DNA from: Peteryoungia wuzhouensis
Lineage (GTDB): Bacteria; Pseudomonadota; Alphaproteobacteria; Rhizobiales; Rhizobiaceae
Length of the DNA stretch: 64,000 bases
Assembly: GCF_003205195.1 (NCBI RefSeq)
Contig: NZ_QJRY01000001.1
Span: 744,001-808,000, forward strand
Reading direction: 5' to 3'
Of this stretch, positions 8,598-17,794 are shown in pieces. The translations under genes were made by a program, and so were the position numbers. The stretch's first letter is position 1, and every line of letters begins with the position of its first letter. Under the pieces are notes generated by a model. The model worked only from the letters and a program-made list of their open reading frames with translations. It did not search any database and was not told where the DNA came from.

Positions 8598-9884
8598 ATG
8601 ACATGGCAAAGCCCGATCGCACCGGGGATCTCCTGGTATCAGGCCAGCGTCGGCGAGCGCCCGGAATATCCTGAACTCGACGGCTCGGTGAGCGTCGACG
8701 TCGCCATCATCGGCGGCGGCTTCACCGGTCTCCAGGCCGCGTTCAACCTGCGGCGCCTTGGCGCCTCCGTTGTTCTGATCGAGGGCAGCCGCTTCGGTGA
8801 CGGAGCGTCCGGCCGCAACGGCGGACAACTCGGCACCGGCCAGCGCGCCTGGCCGGCCGAACTCGAAGAGGAACTCGGCTACGAACGGTCGAAGGCGCTG
8901 TTCGACATGGCGGAGAATGCGAAGCGTTACCTGCTCGACTTCGCCGAACAACACGGCATCGACATGGAATACATGCCGGGCCAGATGAATGTCGCGCACA
9001 AACGCGGCTGGGAAAAAGACTATCGGCACGATGCCGATGTCATGGCTGAGCGATATGGCTATCCGCATGTTTCGTTCATGGACGAAGCCGAGACGCAGGA
9101 GAGACTGGGCTCCAAGCGCTATCACTACGGCGTGCGGGACAGCGGCACCGGCCATATCCACCCGCTGAAGCTGTTGGTGGGGCTGGCAAGAGTGGCCGCG
9201 TCTGCCGGGGCGATGATCCACGAAATGACGCCAGCCAGGGCGATCCGCCAGGCCGGCGGCAAAACGGTCATCGATACGCCGAAAGGCACGATTACCGCCG
9301 ATCGCGTGCTGATCGCGACCAATGCCTATATCGGCAATCTGGAGCCGGTGACGGCGGCCCATGTCATGCCGATCCGATCCTTCATCGGGGCGACCGTGCC
9401 GCTGGACACGTTTCCGGAAGTGCTTCCGGGTTCGGAAGCGGTGGCCGACAGCCGGTTTGTGGTGCGCTATTTCCGCAAGACGCAGGACGGGCGGCTGCTG
9501 TTCGGCGGACGCGAGGCTTATACCTCCGACAGTCCGCGCGACATCTCCAGCCACATCCGCCGACAGATTGCCGAGATCTACCCTGCTCTCGCATCGGTCG
9601 AGATGACCCATGCGTGGGGCGGCTCGGTCGGCATCACCATGCCACGCAAACCGTTTGCGCGGGACGTCCTGCCGGGCGTCACGTCGCTTGCCGGCTATTC
9701 CGGCCACGGCGTCATGCTGTCGAACTATTGTGGCAAGATGTATGCGGATACGATCGCTGGGAACGCCCGAGAACTGGATGCACTTAAGGATCTGAAGATC
9801 CCGCCCTTCCCCGGCGGTGGCCGCCTGCGCAAACCCCTGCTCTTCCTCGCGCTCACATGGTATGCGCTTCGGGACCGATTCTGA
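8598..9884 (+). CDS. FAD-dependent oxidoreductase, PuuB/OrdL-like
   Basis: A 428-aa DAO-family flavoenzyme. VDVAIIGGGFTGLQAAFNLR at residues 34-53 is the FAD-binding GxGxxG motif, followed by the typical FGDGASGRNGGQLGTGQR segment of gamma-glutamylputrescine oxidases. The C-terminal part has WGGSVGITMPRKPF and the LAGYSGHGVMLSNYCGKM FAD contact. It probably oxidises the product of the adjacent ligase to an aldehyde. It starts with the ATG at 8598, after GAGGG; an upstream in-frame start overlaps the previous gene and is unlikely. The two genes form an operon. Confidence 0.86.
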   Translation: MTWQSPIAPGISWYQASVGERPEYPELDGSVSVDVAIIGGGFTGLQAAFNLRRLGASVVLIEGSRFGDGASGRNGGQLGTGQRAWPAELEEELGYERSKALFDMAENAKRYLLDFAEQHGIDMEYMPGQMNVAHKRGWEKDYRHDADVMAERYGYPHVSFMDEAETQERLGSKRYHYGVRDSGTGHIHPLKLLVGLARVAASAGAMIHEMTPARAIRQAGGKTVIDTPKGTITADRVLIATNAYIGNLEPVTAAHVMPIRSFIGATVPLDTFPEVLPGSEAVADSRFVVRYFRKTQDGRLLFGGREAYTSDSPRDISSHIRRQIAEIYPALASVEMTHAWGGSVGITMPRKPFARDVLPGVTSLAGYSGHGVMLSNYCGKMYADTIAGNARELDALKDLKIPPFPGGGRLRKPLLFLALTWYALRDRF

Positions 9885-10031
9885 TCATCGTGCCCGCGAT
9901 CCAATGTCGCAGATAAGGATGTATTCATCCTTTCGGCGGCATTGGTTCGACAAATTTCCGGGCGCAGGGTGGCTTTTTTAAATCGATTAGATTAGAACCG
10001 GTGCAACGCTTTTCCGAATGAGAGACGCCGC

Positions 10032-11504
10032 ATGAGCAGCCAGATCATCCCCGTGGAACCCTTTGACTACGTCGTCTTCGGCGGCACCGGCGACTTGGCC
10101 GAACGCAAGCTTCTGCCGGCGCTGTATCATCGCCAGCTGGCCGGCCAGTTGACCGAGCCGACCCGCGTGATCGGCGCCTCGCGCACCGCCATGACCGACG
10201 ACGAGTATCGCAAGTTCACGCTTGACGCGCTGAAGGAGCATCTGAAGGCGGAAGAACTGGAAGAAGCCGAGCTCGCGAAATTTCTTGCCCGCATCCACTA
10301 CGTTTCGGTCGACGCCAAGTCGGATCAGGGCTGGGAAGATCTGAAAAAGCTTCTCGACCAGGGCAAGGACATCGTTCGCGCCTTCTATCTCGCTGTTTCG
10401 CCGGCGATTTTCGGTGACATCGCGGACAAGATCCGCGACCACAAGCTGATCACCAAGTCGACCCGCATCGTCGTCGAGAAACCGATCGGCCGTGACCTCG
10501 CCTCTGCGCAGGCGCTGAACGACACGATCGGCAAGGTGTTCAAGGAAGAGCAGATCTTCCGCATCGACCACTATCTCGGCAAGGAGACGGTGCAGAACCT
10601 GATGGCGCTTCGCTTCGCCAATGCGCTCTACGAGCCGCTGTGGAACTCCGCCCATATCGACCACGTGCAGATCACGGTTGCCGAATCCGTCGGTCTCGAA
10701 GGCCGCGTGACCTATTACGACAAGGCCGGCGCGCTGCGTGACATGGTGCAGAACCACATCCTGCAGCTTCTCTGCCTCGTGGCCATGGAGGCCCCGTCCT
10801 CGCTCGATGCCGAAGCCGTGCGCGACGAAAAGCTGAAGGTTCTGCGTTCGCTGAAGCCGATTACGCCGGCCAATGTCGAGAAGCAGACGGTTCGCGGACA
10901 GTACCGCGCCGGTGCCTCGGCGGGCGGTGCAGTCAACGGCTACCAGGAAGAACTGGGCGCGGTCTCCGATACGGAAACCTTCGTCGCCATCAAGGCGGAG
11001 ATCAACAACTGGCGTTGGGCGGGCGTGCCCTTCTACCTGCGCACCGGCAAACGTCTCGCAACCCGGATGTCGGAAATCGTCATCGCCTTCAAGCCGATCC
11101 CGCATTCGATCTTCGGCGATGCGGCCGGCCGGATCGAAGCCAACAAGCTGGTGATCCGCCTGCAGCCGGACGAAGGCGTCAAGCAGTGGCTGATGATCAA
11201 GGATCCGGGTCCGGGCGGCATGCGCCTGCGCCACGTTTCACTCGACATGAGTTTTGCCCAGGCATTCGACGTCCGCAATCCGGATGCCTATGAACGCCTC
11301 TTGATGGATGTCATCCGCTCGAACCAGACGCTGTTCATGCGCCGCGACGAAGTGGAAGCGGCATGGAAGTGGTGTGATCCGATCCTGAAATCCTGGGAAG
11401 AGATCGGCCAGAAGGCTCAAGGCTATACGTCCGGCACCTGGGGACCGAGCCAGGCCATTGCGCTGATCGAGCGCGACGGCCGCACATGGCACGAAAACGA
11501 CTGA
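10032..11504 (+). CDS. zwf: Glucose-6-phosphate 1-dehydrogenase
   Basis: A 490-aa enzyme, the normal length. The N-terminal NADP-binding motif is VVFGGTGDLAERKLLPALYH, and the active-site signature RIDHYLGKETVQN contains the catalytic His. It converts glucose-6-phosphate to 6-phosphogluconolactone in the cytosol. It is the first gene of zwf-pgl-edd, giving the oxidative and Entner-Doudoroff entry used by rhizobia. The ATG at 10032 is preceded by GAGAG. The upstream region has an AT-rich stretch near 9980 that could be the promoter, but I cannot define it. Confidence 0.97.
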   Translation: MSSQIIPVEPFDYVVFGGTGDLAERKLLPALYHRQLAGQLTEPTRVIGASRTAMTDDEYRKFTLDALKEHLKAEELEEAELAKFLARIHYVSVDAKSDQGWEDLKKLLDQGKDIVRAFYLAVSPAIFGDIADKIRDHKLITKSTRIVVEKPIGRDLASAQALNDTIGKVFKEEQIFRIDHYLGKETVQNLMALRFANALYEPLWNSAHIDHVQITVAESVGLEGRVTYYDKAGALRDMVQNHILQLLCLVAMEAPSSLDAEAVRDEKLKVLRSLKPITPANVEKQTVRGQYRAGASAGGAVNGYQEELGAVSDTETFVAIKAEINNWRWAGVPFYLRTGKRLATRMSEIVIAFKPIPHSIFGDAAGRIEANKLVIRLQPDEGVKQWLMIKDPGPGGMRLRHVSLDMSFAQAFDVRNPDAYERLLMDVIRSNQTLFMRRDEVEAAWKWCDPILKSWEEIGQKAQGYTSGTWGPSQAIALIERDGRTWHEND

Positions 11505-11515
11505 GGCCGGGATCG

Positions 11516-12214
11516 ATGGCGTATCAGATGCATAGTTTCGAGACCGCCTCACTCCTGGCGGCAGCGCTTGCAGACCGCGTTGCGGCGGCTCTCTCTGCCG
11601 CCATCGCGGCGCGGGGAGACGCAACGCTCGCCGTATCCGGCGGATCAACCCCCAAGGCCTTTTTCGAAGCCCTTTCGAGCCGCGCAATCGATTGGCCCAA
11701 GGTCAAGGTGACGCTGGTCGACGAAAGGTTCGTTCCGGAGGACAATCCGCGTTCGAATCATTTGCTGGTCAAGACCCACCTGCTGAAGGGCGCTGCGGCG
11801 ATGGCGCAGTTCGTGCCGCTCTATCGGCCGGAAGCGACAATCGAGGACGCGGCAATCACGGCATCCGGCATCGTTCCCGGCATGACGGGGCCTTTCGATG
11901 TCGTCATTCTCGGCATGGGCACGGATGGCCACACCGCCTCCTTCTTCCCGGGCGGAGATCACCTCACCGCCGCGCTGGACCTTACCCTGCCCCGGCGCGT
12001 CATGACGATGGAAGCGCCCGGTGCAGGCGAAGCCCGGCTGACGCTCTCCTTCTCGGCCTTGCAGGATGCCGGTCTTCTCGTCATCCATATCGAGGGCGCG
12101 GAGAAGAAGAGTGTGCTTGAAAAAGCGACTGCCGGAACGGACGAAGCCGAAATGCCGATCCGTGCGGTGCTTGAACGGGCAGCGACAACGCCCGAGATCT
12201 ACTGGGCGCCCTGA
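11516..12214 (+). CDS. pgl: 6-phosphogluconolactonase
   Basis: A 232-aa protein of the SugarP_isomerase fold. Motifs are LAVSGGSTPKAFFEAL, TLVDERFVPEDNPRSN and ILGMGTDGHTASFFPGG, all typical of Pgl (DevB). It hydrolyses 6-phosphogluconolactone made by Zwf. The start at 11516 is 12 bp after the zwf stop; an earlier in-frame ATG (11486) lies inside zwf and a later one is at 11528. It is cotranscribed with zwf. Confidence 0.95.
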   Translation: MAYQMHSFETASLLAAALADRVAAALSAAIAARGDATLAVSGGSTPKAFFEALSSRAIDWPKVKVTLVDERFVPEDNPRSNHLLVKTHLLKGAAAMAQFVPLYRPEATIEDAAITASGIVPGMTGPFDVVILGMGTDGHTASFFPGGDHLTAALDLTLPRRVMTMEAPGAGEARLTLSFSALQDAGLLVIHIEGAEKKSVLEKATAGTDEAEMPIRAVLERAATTPEIYWAP

Positions 12215-12341
12215 ACGGGTGACCCTTGCCATGCCGTGACGGATCACGGTCTGGCCCGATGCGCGACAACCCGATGTCCGGGCCTGGAGGCCCTGCGCGA
12301 AGCGTGACCAGACGCGCGCGCCGAAAGAGGAGCGAAATCCT
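12215..12341 (+). other. pgl-edd intergenic region with two small hairpins
   Basis: CCGTGA-CGGA-TCACGG at 12234-12249 and GGGCC-TGGA-GGCCC at 12280-12293 are perfect but short stems. Neither is followed by a T-run, so they are more likely RNA processing or stability elements than terminators. Confidence 0.3.
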
Positions 12342-14159
12342 ATGAGTGCAGACAGCCGTATCGAAGCCATCACCAAGCGGATCGTCGAGCGATCCAAGCC
12401 GACGCGTGAGGTTTATCTCGACCGGACGCGCCGGGCGATCTCCAAGGGCGTGCACCGCTCTACCCTGTCTTGCGGCAACCTCGCCCACGGCTTTGCCGTC
12501 TGTTCCCCCTCGGACAAGGCGGCCCTTGCCGGCGACGTGGTGCCCAATCTCGGCATCATCACCGCTTATAACGACATGCTCTCCGCCCACCAGCCCTTCG
12601 AGACCTATCCGGCGCTGATCCGTCAGGCGGCAGCGGAAGCGGGTGGCGTGGCACAGGTCGCGGGCGGCGTTCCCGCCATGTGCGACGGCGTGACCCAAGG
12701 GCAGCCAGGCATGGAGCTGTCGCTCTTTTCCCGCGATGCGATCGCCATGGCAGCCGCGATTGGCCTGTCGCATAACATGTTCGATGCCGCAGTCTATCTC
12801 GGCGTGTGCGACAAGATCGTGCCCGGCCTGATGATCGCAGCCCTGACCTTCGGCCACCTCCCGTCTGTCTTCATTCCAGCCGGCCCGATGACGACCGGCC
12901 TGCCGAATGACGAGAAGTCGCGCATCCGGCAGCTCTATGCCGAAGGCAAGGTTGGTCGCGCCGAGCTGCTCGAGGCGGAATCCAAGTCGTATCACGGGCC
13001 CGGCACCTGCACCTTCTACGGCACTGCAAACTCCAACCAGATGCTGATGGAGATCATGGGCTTCCACCTGCCGGGTGCCTCCTTCATCAATCCCGGCACG
13101 CCGCTGCGCGACGCGCTGACCAAGGAAGCGACGAAGCGGGCGCTTGCCATTACCGCGCTGGGCAATGAGTTCACGCCCGCAGGCGAGATGATCGACGAAC
13201 GTTCGATCGTCAACGGCGTGGTCGGCCTGCATGCCACCGGCGGCTCGACCAACCATACGCTGCACCTGATCGCCATGGCTCGTGCCGGCGGCATCCAGCT
13301 GACTTGGCAGGATATCTCCGACCTGTCGGATATCGTGCCGCTGCTCGCCCGCGTCTATCCGAATGGGCTCGCCGACGTGAACCATTTTCACGCGGCAGGC
13401 GGCATGGGCTTCCTGATCAAGCAGCTGCTCAAGGCCGGCTATGTGCATGATGACGTGCGCACGGTCTATGGCCAGGGGCTCGCTGCATACACGATCGATC
13501 CGAAGCTCGCCGAAGACGGCACGGTATCGCGCGAGCCGGCCTCCGAGGTCAGCGCCGATCCCAAGGTGCTCAGCACAATCGACAAGCCGTTCCAGTCGAA
13601 TGGCGGCTTGAAGATGCTGACCGGCAATCTCGGCAAGGGCGTGATCAAGATTTCGGCGGTGAAGCCGGAGCGGCATGTCATCGAAGCACCAGCGATCGTT
13701 TTCCACGACCAGCAGGAACTGCAGGACGCGTTCAAGGCCGGCAAGCTGGAGAAGGACTTCATCGCGGTCGTCCGCTTCCAGGGACCGAAGGCCAATGGCA
13801 TGCCGGAACTGCACCGCCTGACCCCTCCGCTCGGTGTGCTGCAGGACCGCGGCTTCAAGGTGGCGCTGGTGACCGACGGCCGCATGTCCGGCGCATCCGG
13901 CAAGGTACCGGCAGCGATCCATGTGACACCGGAGGCGGTGGACGGCGGGCCGATCGCGCGGATCAAGGACGGCGACATCATTCGCCTCGACGCCATTGCC
14001 GGGACACTCGAAGTTCTGGTCGGCGCTGCCGAACTTGCCTCTCGTGACAATGCGACTACCGATCTCGACGCCAATGAATTCGGCATGGGTCGCGAGCTTT
14101 TCGCCAGTTTCCGGCGGATTGCCGGTCCGGCAGACCAGGGCGCCAGCGTACTTTTCTAA
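12342..14159 (+). CDS. edd: Phosphogluconate dehydratase (Entner-Doudoroff)
   Basis: A 605-aa member of the IlvD/Edd family. It carries the Fe-S cluster and active-site signatures [20 protein letters not shown] and [17 protein letters not shown], the [11 protein letters not shown] loop, and a C-terminal [19 protein letters not shown] motif. It dehydrates 6-phosphogluconate to KDPG. No eda aldolase gene follows in this window. GAGGAG precedes the ATG. It ends in a strong terminator and is the last gene of the operon. Confidence 0.97.
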   Translation: MSADSRIEAITKRIVERSKPTREVYLDRTRRAISKGVHRSTLSCGNLAHGFAVCSPSDKAALAGDVVPNLGIITAYNDMLSAHQPFETYPALIRQAAAEAGGVAQVAGGVPAMCDGVTQGQPGMELSLFSRDAIAMAAAIGLSHNMFDAAVYLGVCDKIVPGLMIAALTFGHLPSVFIPAGPMTTGLPNDEKSRIRQLYAEGKVGRAELLEAESKSYHGPGTCTFYGTANSNQMLMEIMGFHLPGASFINPGTPLRDALTKEATKRALAITALGNEFTPAGEMIDERSIVNGVVGLHATGGSTNHTLHLIAMARAGGIQLTWQDISDLSDIVPLLARVYPNGLADVNHFHAAGGMGFLIKQLLKAGYVHDDVRTVYGQGLAAYTIDPKLAEDGTVSREPASEVSADPKVLSTIDKPFQSNGGLKMLTGNLGKGVIKISAVKPERHVIEAPAIVFHDQQELQDAFKAGKLEKDFIAVVRFQGPKANGMPELHRLTPPLGVLQDRGFKVALVTDGRMSGASGKVPAAIHVTPEAVDGGPIARIKDGDIIRLDAIAGTLEVLVGAAELASRDNATTDLDANEFGMGRELFASFRRIAGPADQGASVLF

Positions 14160-14183
14160 TAAAGCTTTCCCTTACAACAGCCA

Positions 14184-14210
14184 GGCCGCGAAAACTCGCG
14201 GCCTTTTTTT
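14184..14210 (+). terminator. Terminator of the zwf-pgl-edd operon
   Basis: GGCCGCG-AAAACT-CGCGGCC followed directly by seven T. It lies 25 nt after the edd stop. Confidence 0.85.
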
Positions 14211-14420
14211 GCGGTCAGATCCAGCAATTGTGACAAAAATCGGCCGGCTTAACGCATTCGAAACCTCTAATATTGTATATTTCGATACAGAAAAGCCTGC
14301 AGAATCAGGAAGATATACGAATCTCGCCAATCTTCATGACAGTTCTGCATTTTGTCTACCTTCGTTCGGGACGGAGCGAAGGTCCACCCGTAATACTGGC
14401 AAAGAAGGACCAGCGCAGAG

Positions 14421-16199
14421 ATGTTCGGACAGTCATATAACACAAAGGCGCAACTCGAATCCCTCGAGGTGGTCACGGCCAATATCATGATCGCGGATGA
14501 GAAGCTCAACATCCGCTATATGAACGCAGCCGTGAAGGAGATGCTGAAGGAGGCGGAAGCCGACCTCAGAAAAGAGCTGCCGCGCTTTGAATTTGCCAAG
14601 CTGATCGGCAGCAATATCGACATCTTCCACAAGAACCCGTCGCACCAGCGCAACATGCTGGCGAGCCTCAAGACGCAGCACCGGGCGACCATCTGGGTCG
14701 GGCATCATGCCTTCGACCTGATCGTGACGCCTCTGAAGAGCGGCTCCAAGACAACAGGTTTCGTGGTCGAATGGGCCAATGCCAGTGCTCGCCTGCAGAA
14801 TCTCGACTACCAGAACCAGATGGTCGCGATCAGCCGCGTTCAGGCCATCATCGAGTTCACGCCCGAAGGTGAGGTCGTGACGGCCAACGACAACTTCCTC
14901 AATGCGCTTGGCTACCGTCTCGACGAGATCAAGGGCAAACATCACAGCATGTTTGTCGATCAGGACTACAGCCGATCGCCCGACTACCAGGAATTCTGGA
15001 AGCAGCTTCGCGCCGGCAAGTTTCAGGCGGCAGAATTCACCCGCTACGGCAAGGGCGGCAAGAAGGTCGTGATCAACGCTTCCTACAATCCGATCCTTGA
15101 TGATCGCGGTCGCGTGACCAAGGTCGTAAAGTTCGCTACCGACGTGACCGAACGTGTACATGCGGTCGATACGATCGGCGACTCGCTGAAGAAGATGGCC
15201 GATGGCGATGTCAGCTTTACCATCGAGCGGCCGTTTGCACCTGACTTCGAAGCGCTGCGCATCAACCTGAACGAGGCCCTGACGCAGCTTGGCTCGACGC
15301 TTGGTGCCGTTGCCAAGTCGACGGACCAGATCGACAGCGGGACGCGCGAAATCAGCCACAGCGCTCAGGATCTTTCGAAGCGGACCGAGCAGCAGGCAGC
15401 GTCTCTCGAAGAAACGGCGGCGGCGCTCGACCAGATCACGGTCAATGTCAGCAATGCCTCCAAGAGATCGGAAGAGGCGCGCAACTCCACCCAGTTGGCC
15501 GATGCCAGCGCGACGCGGTCCGGGCAGATCGTGGCAGAAGCCGTCGGTGCCATGGCCAGGATCGAACAGTCTTCGAACCAGATCTCCAACATCATCGGCG
15601 TGATCGACGAGATCGCCTTCCAGACAAACCTGCTTGCCCTCAATGCCGGTGTCGAGGCTGCCCGTGCGGGCGAGGCCGGCAAGGGCTTTGCGGTCGTCGC
15701 CCAGGAAGTTCGCGAGCTGGCCCAACGCTCTGCGCAAGCAGCGAAGGAGATCAAGGAACTGATCCGCAACTCGTCGGAAGAGGTCAAAAACGGCGTAAAG
15801 CTGGTGAGCGAGACCGGCGAGGCGCTGAAAACCATCCAGGAGAACATCGTCGCGGTCAACGATCACATGCAGGCCATTGCAAGCTCCGCCCGCGAACAGG
15901 CGACGGGCTTGTCCGAGGTGAATTCGGCGGTGAACCAGATGGACCAGGTCACCCAGCAGAACGCGGCGATGGTGGAAGAATCGAACGCGGCCAGTGCCAC
16001 GCTCGCCCACGAAACCGAGAGACTGCGGCAGTTCATCGCTCGCTTCACGCTCGGGCATCATTATTCCGGCAATACGGGCCAGAGCTCTGCACCTGTCCGC
16101 CATGCACCTTCGGCAGCACCAGCCGAGCGTCGTCCATCGGCCCGTCCGGCTGCGGTCCGCGGCAACACGGCCCTGAAGGAAGACTGGCAGGAATTCTGA
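14421..16199 (+). CDS. Soluble PAS-domain methyl-accepting chemotaxis protein
   Basis: A 592-aa receptor without membrane segments, so probably cytoplasmic. There are two PAS domains: residues about 10-125 (with [20 protein letters not shown], a conserved motif of such receptors) and about 130-250 ([20 protein letters not shown]). A HAMP-like linker follows ([16 protein letters not shown]), then the MCP signalling hairpin with tip [20 protein letters not shown] near 392-440. The last five residues, DWQEF, match the x-W-x-x-F tether for CheR/CheB. It may sense redox or an intracellular signal. It has its own terminator and no operon partner. Confidence 0.93.
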   Translation: MFGQSYNTKAQLESLEVVTANIMIADEKLNIRYMNAAVKEMLKEAEADLRKELPRFEFAKLIGSNIDIFHKNPSHQRNMLASLKTQHRATIWVGHHAFDLIVTPLKSGSKTTGFVVEWANASARLQNLDYQNQMVAISRVQAIIEFTPEGEVVTANDNFLNALGYRLDEIKGKHHSMFVDQDYSRSPDYQEFWKQLRAGKFQAAEFTRYGKGGKKVVINASYNPILDDRGRVTKVVKFATDVTERVHAVDTIGDSLKKMADGDVSFTIERPFAPDFEALRINLNEALTQLGSTLGAVAKSTDQIDSGTREISHSAQDLSKRTEQQAASLEETAAALDQITVNVSNASKRSEEARNSTQLADASATRSGQIVAEAVGAMARIEQSSNQISNIIGVIDEIAFQTNLLALNAGVEAARAGEAGKGFAVVAQEVRELAQRSAQAAKEIKELIRNSSEEVKNGVKLVSETGEALKTIQENIVAVNDHMQAIASSAREQATGLSEVNSAVNQMDQVTQQNAAMVEESNAASATLAHETERLRQFIARFTLGHHYSGNTGQSSAPVRHAPSAAPAERRPSARPAAVRGNTALKEDWQEF

Positions 16200-16221
16200 T
16201 CCGACGCGTCGTGTCCAACCC

Positions 16222-16249
16222 AAAGGCCGGCTGGCAGCAGCCGGCCTTT
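16222..16249. terminator. Bidirectional terminator between the chemoreceptor and anti-sigma genes
   Basis: AAAGGCCGGCTG-GCAG-CAGCCGGCCTTT is a perfect 12-bp stem. It lies between the stop codons of two converging genes (16199 and 16257). Confidence 0.8.
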
Positions 16250-16256
16250 GCTGTTT

Positions 16257-16970
16257 CTAGAGGCGGGGCGCCTTGGCAAAGCCCTTGCCCAGAATGGGGC
16301 CTGTCGGCCGGCCGGTCGGTGAACCACCGAGCGGCTCCAGGGTGATCTCGTAGAGCTGCTCCTCGATAGGTCCGGGAAGGGCCGGCCCGGTGACCGTGGA
16401 GGTCTGCCAACCATCGAGGATCCCGAGCGAGACCGGGCCCATGTCCCGCGTCGGCAGGGTCCAGAGTTGCAATGAACTGTCTGTCGGTACCGCAAGATCG
16501 ACCAGCGGCGTCACCTTCGCGCTGTCATTGCCAAAATCCTCGATCATCGCGACAGGCTGGCCAGCGGTGTCCATGAGGATGGCGATGACCTGGGGCTCGC
16601 CCTGCCTGAACAGCGCATAGAGCGAGATGCCGAAGAACAGCATTGCGGCGGCAGCGGATGACAGAGCGATGCGCTTCCAGCGATCGAGCCGGTTATCGTT
16701 CGATGCTTGTGGCGGGACACTCGGTCGCATGACCGGTTGTGGTCCTGTCGCTTCCAGCTGTTGCTCTATTTTCGTCCACAGGCCGTCCGAAACCGGCGAG
16801 GACGGACCGGCCAGATCGAGTTCGATGAAGCGGTCGCGCGCCTCTCCTACGGCAGTCGCGAGAGCGCCATTCGCCTGCATCTCTTCCTCGACGCGCGTTC
16901 GCTCGGCATCGTCCATCAAGCCCAGAACATAGGCATCGGCGCGTTCGGCCATCGTCTGCCAGATCGTCAT
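16257..16970 (-). CDS. Anti-sigma factor, RskA family
   Basis: A 237-aa protein. The N-terminal cytoplasmic part (residues 1-95) starts with MTIWQTMAERADAYVLGLMD, typical of the anti-sigma-K domain, and has no zinc-binding HxxxCxxC. One membrane segment is at about 100-121 (IALSSAAAAMLFFGISLYAL). The rest is a periplasmic RskA domain (LQLWTLPTRDMGPVSLGIL). Its start overlaps the stop of the sigma gene by ATGA, so the two are translationally coupled. It should hold the ECF factor at the membrane until a periplasmic signal is sensed; the signal is unknown. Confidence 0.88.
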   Translation of the reverse strand: MTIWQTMAERADAYVLGLMDDAERTRVEEEMQANGALATAVGEARDRFIELDLAGPSSPVSDGLWTKIEQQLEATGPQPVMRPSVPPQASNDNRLDRWKRIALSSAAAAMLFFGISLYALFRQGEPQVIAILMDTAGQPVAMIEDFGNDSAKVTPLVDLAVPTDSSLQLWTLPTRDMGPVSLGILDGWQTSTVTGPALPGPIEEQLYEITLEPLGGSPTGRPTGPILGKGFAKAPRL

Positions 16971-17518
16971 GCCATGCACTCCCTGAGGGCCGAGAGGGAC
17001 CTGCGTATCCAGGCCTTGGCGGTGCCGAGCGGAAGCTTGAGCCGCCCGGCGATCTCGCCATGGCTGTAGCCTGAAACATAGGCCATGAAGACCGTCTTGC
17101 GGCGGACCTCGTCCAGCCGTGACAGACACGCGCGCAAGCGGCTTGATGTGTCGAGATCGTCAAAGAGATCGACATAGAGGCTGTCACCGGCATCCTCCTG
17201 CAGGCGTTCCAGACTGTCCGTGTCGGTCAGTTCCTCCCGGCGTCCGTCGCGCAGGGCATTGAGTGCGCGGCTGCGCACGACAGCATAGAGCCAGCCGCGC
17301 GCCGAGCCGCGTTCGGGCTGATATTGCCAGGCCTTTGCCCAGATCTGCAGAAAGGCCTCCTGGACGATTTCCTCGGCCAATTCATGCCGGCGCAGGATGC
17401 GCACGGCAATGGTCACCATGCGGCTCGCCTCAAACTCATAGAGCGTTGCGAGCCCCGCCCTGTCGCCGGCAGCGCAGGCCTTCAGTGCCTGTTCCAATAC
17501 CCGTTGCGGATCCTGCAT
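16967..17518 (-). CDS. ECF sigma factor (SigK-like)
   Basis: A 183-aa sigma-70 family factor with region 2 (YEFEASRMVTIAVRILRRHE, then LAEEIVQEAFLQIWAKAWQY) and region 4 with a helix-turn-helix (AYVSGYSHGEIAGRLKLPLG). Its partner is the RskA-type anti-sigma downstream, as for SigK of mycobacteria. ATG 17518 is chosen because GGGGAAG is 5 nt upstream and the protein then begins like other ECF factors; an ATG at 17626 would add an unrelated 36-aa extension. A probable autoregulated promoter lies at 17661-17690, mirrored by one for the DUF4394 gene. Confidence 0.9.
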   Translation of the reverse strand: MQDPQRVLEQALKACAAGDRAGLATLYEFEASRMVTIAVRILRRHELAEEIVQEAFLQIWAKAWQYQPERGSARGWLYAVVRSRALNALRDGRREELTDTDSLERLQEDAGDSLYVDLFDDLDTSSRLRACLSRLDEVRRKTVFMAYVSGYSHGEIAGRLKLPLGTAKAWIRRSLSALRECMA

Positions 17519-17660
17519 CCGTGCTTCCCCATGATATGTCCTGCGAAAGTAGGCCGCAGCAGCCGTTTGACAACCAGCTTTGGCCTCGCCGCGCGGCATG
17601 ACCGGTTCTCTCTGCGTGACCTGCATGGCATTCGTTCTTTCTCTCGCCCTCTCTGCAGGT

Positions 17661-17690
17661 CAGACACCGGCGAGGTTCATTTGGATGCAG
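17661..17690 (-). promoter_or_regulatory. Putative ECF-type promoter of the sigma/anti-sigma operon
   Basis: On the minus strand CTGCATCCAAA (17690-17680) is followed after 12 nt by GTGTCTG (17667-17661). The GCATCC to GTGTCTG spacing is 15 bp. GCATCC resembles the CCATCC -35 element known for mycobacterial SigK. The same two boxes occur facing the DUF4394 gene. Confidence 0.5.
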
Positions 17691-17709
17691 GCAAAATAAT
17701 TTTCGCACC

Positions 17710-17740
17710 GCTGCATCCAAACACGGGTGGTCGCGTGTCT
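17710..17740 (+). promoter_or_regulatory. Putative ECF-type promoter of the DUF4394 gene
   Basis: CTGCATCCAAA (17710-17720), 13 nt, then GTGTCTG (17734-17740), with 16 bp between GCATCC and GTGTCTG. Its -35 box is the exact inverted copy of the one facing the sigma gene; the two 11-bp arms are 19 nt apart. Confidence 0.5.
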
Positions 17741-17794
17741 GGGGATCAGGAGGCACCAATCGGTGTCGCCGGTTTCATCATTCGGGAGATTTTC

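Noticed and set aside
12081-13922. A 613-codon open frame antisense to edd
   Set aside because: Composition and position show it to be a shadow of edd.
14433-16223. A 596-codon open frame antisense to the PAS chemoreceptor gene
   Set aside because: The receptor frame on the other strand carries the conserved MCP tip; the antisense frame has no motif.
16967-17626. Longer ECF sigma factor starting at 17626
   Set aside because: The 36 added residues are not ECF-like and the ATG at 17518 has a much better ribosome-binding site, though the longer form cannot be fully excluded.
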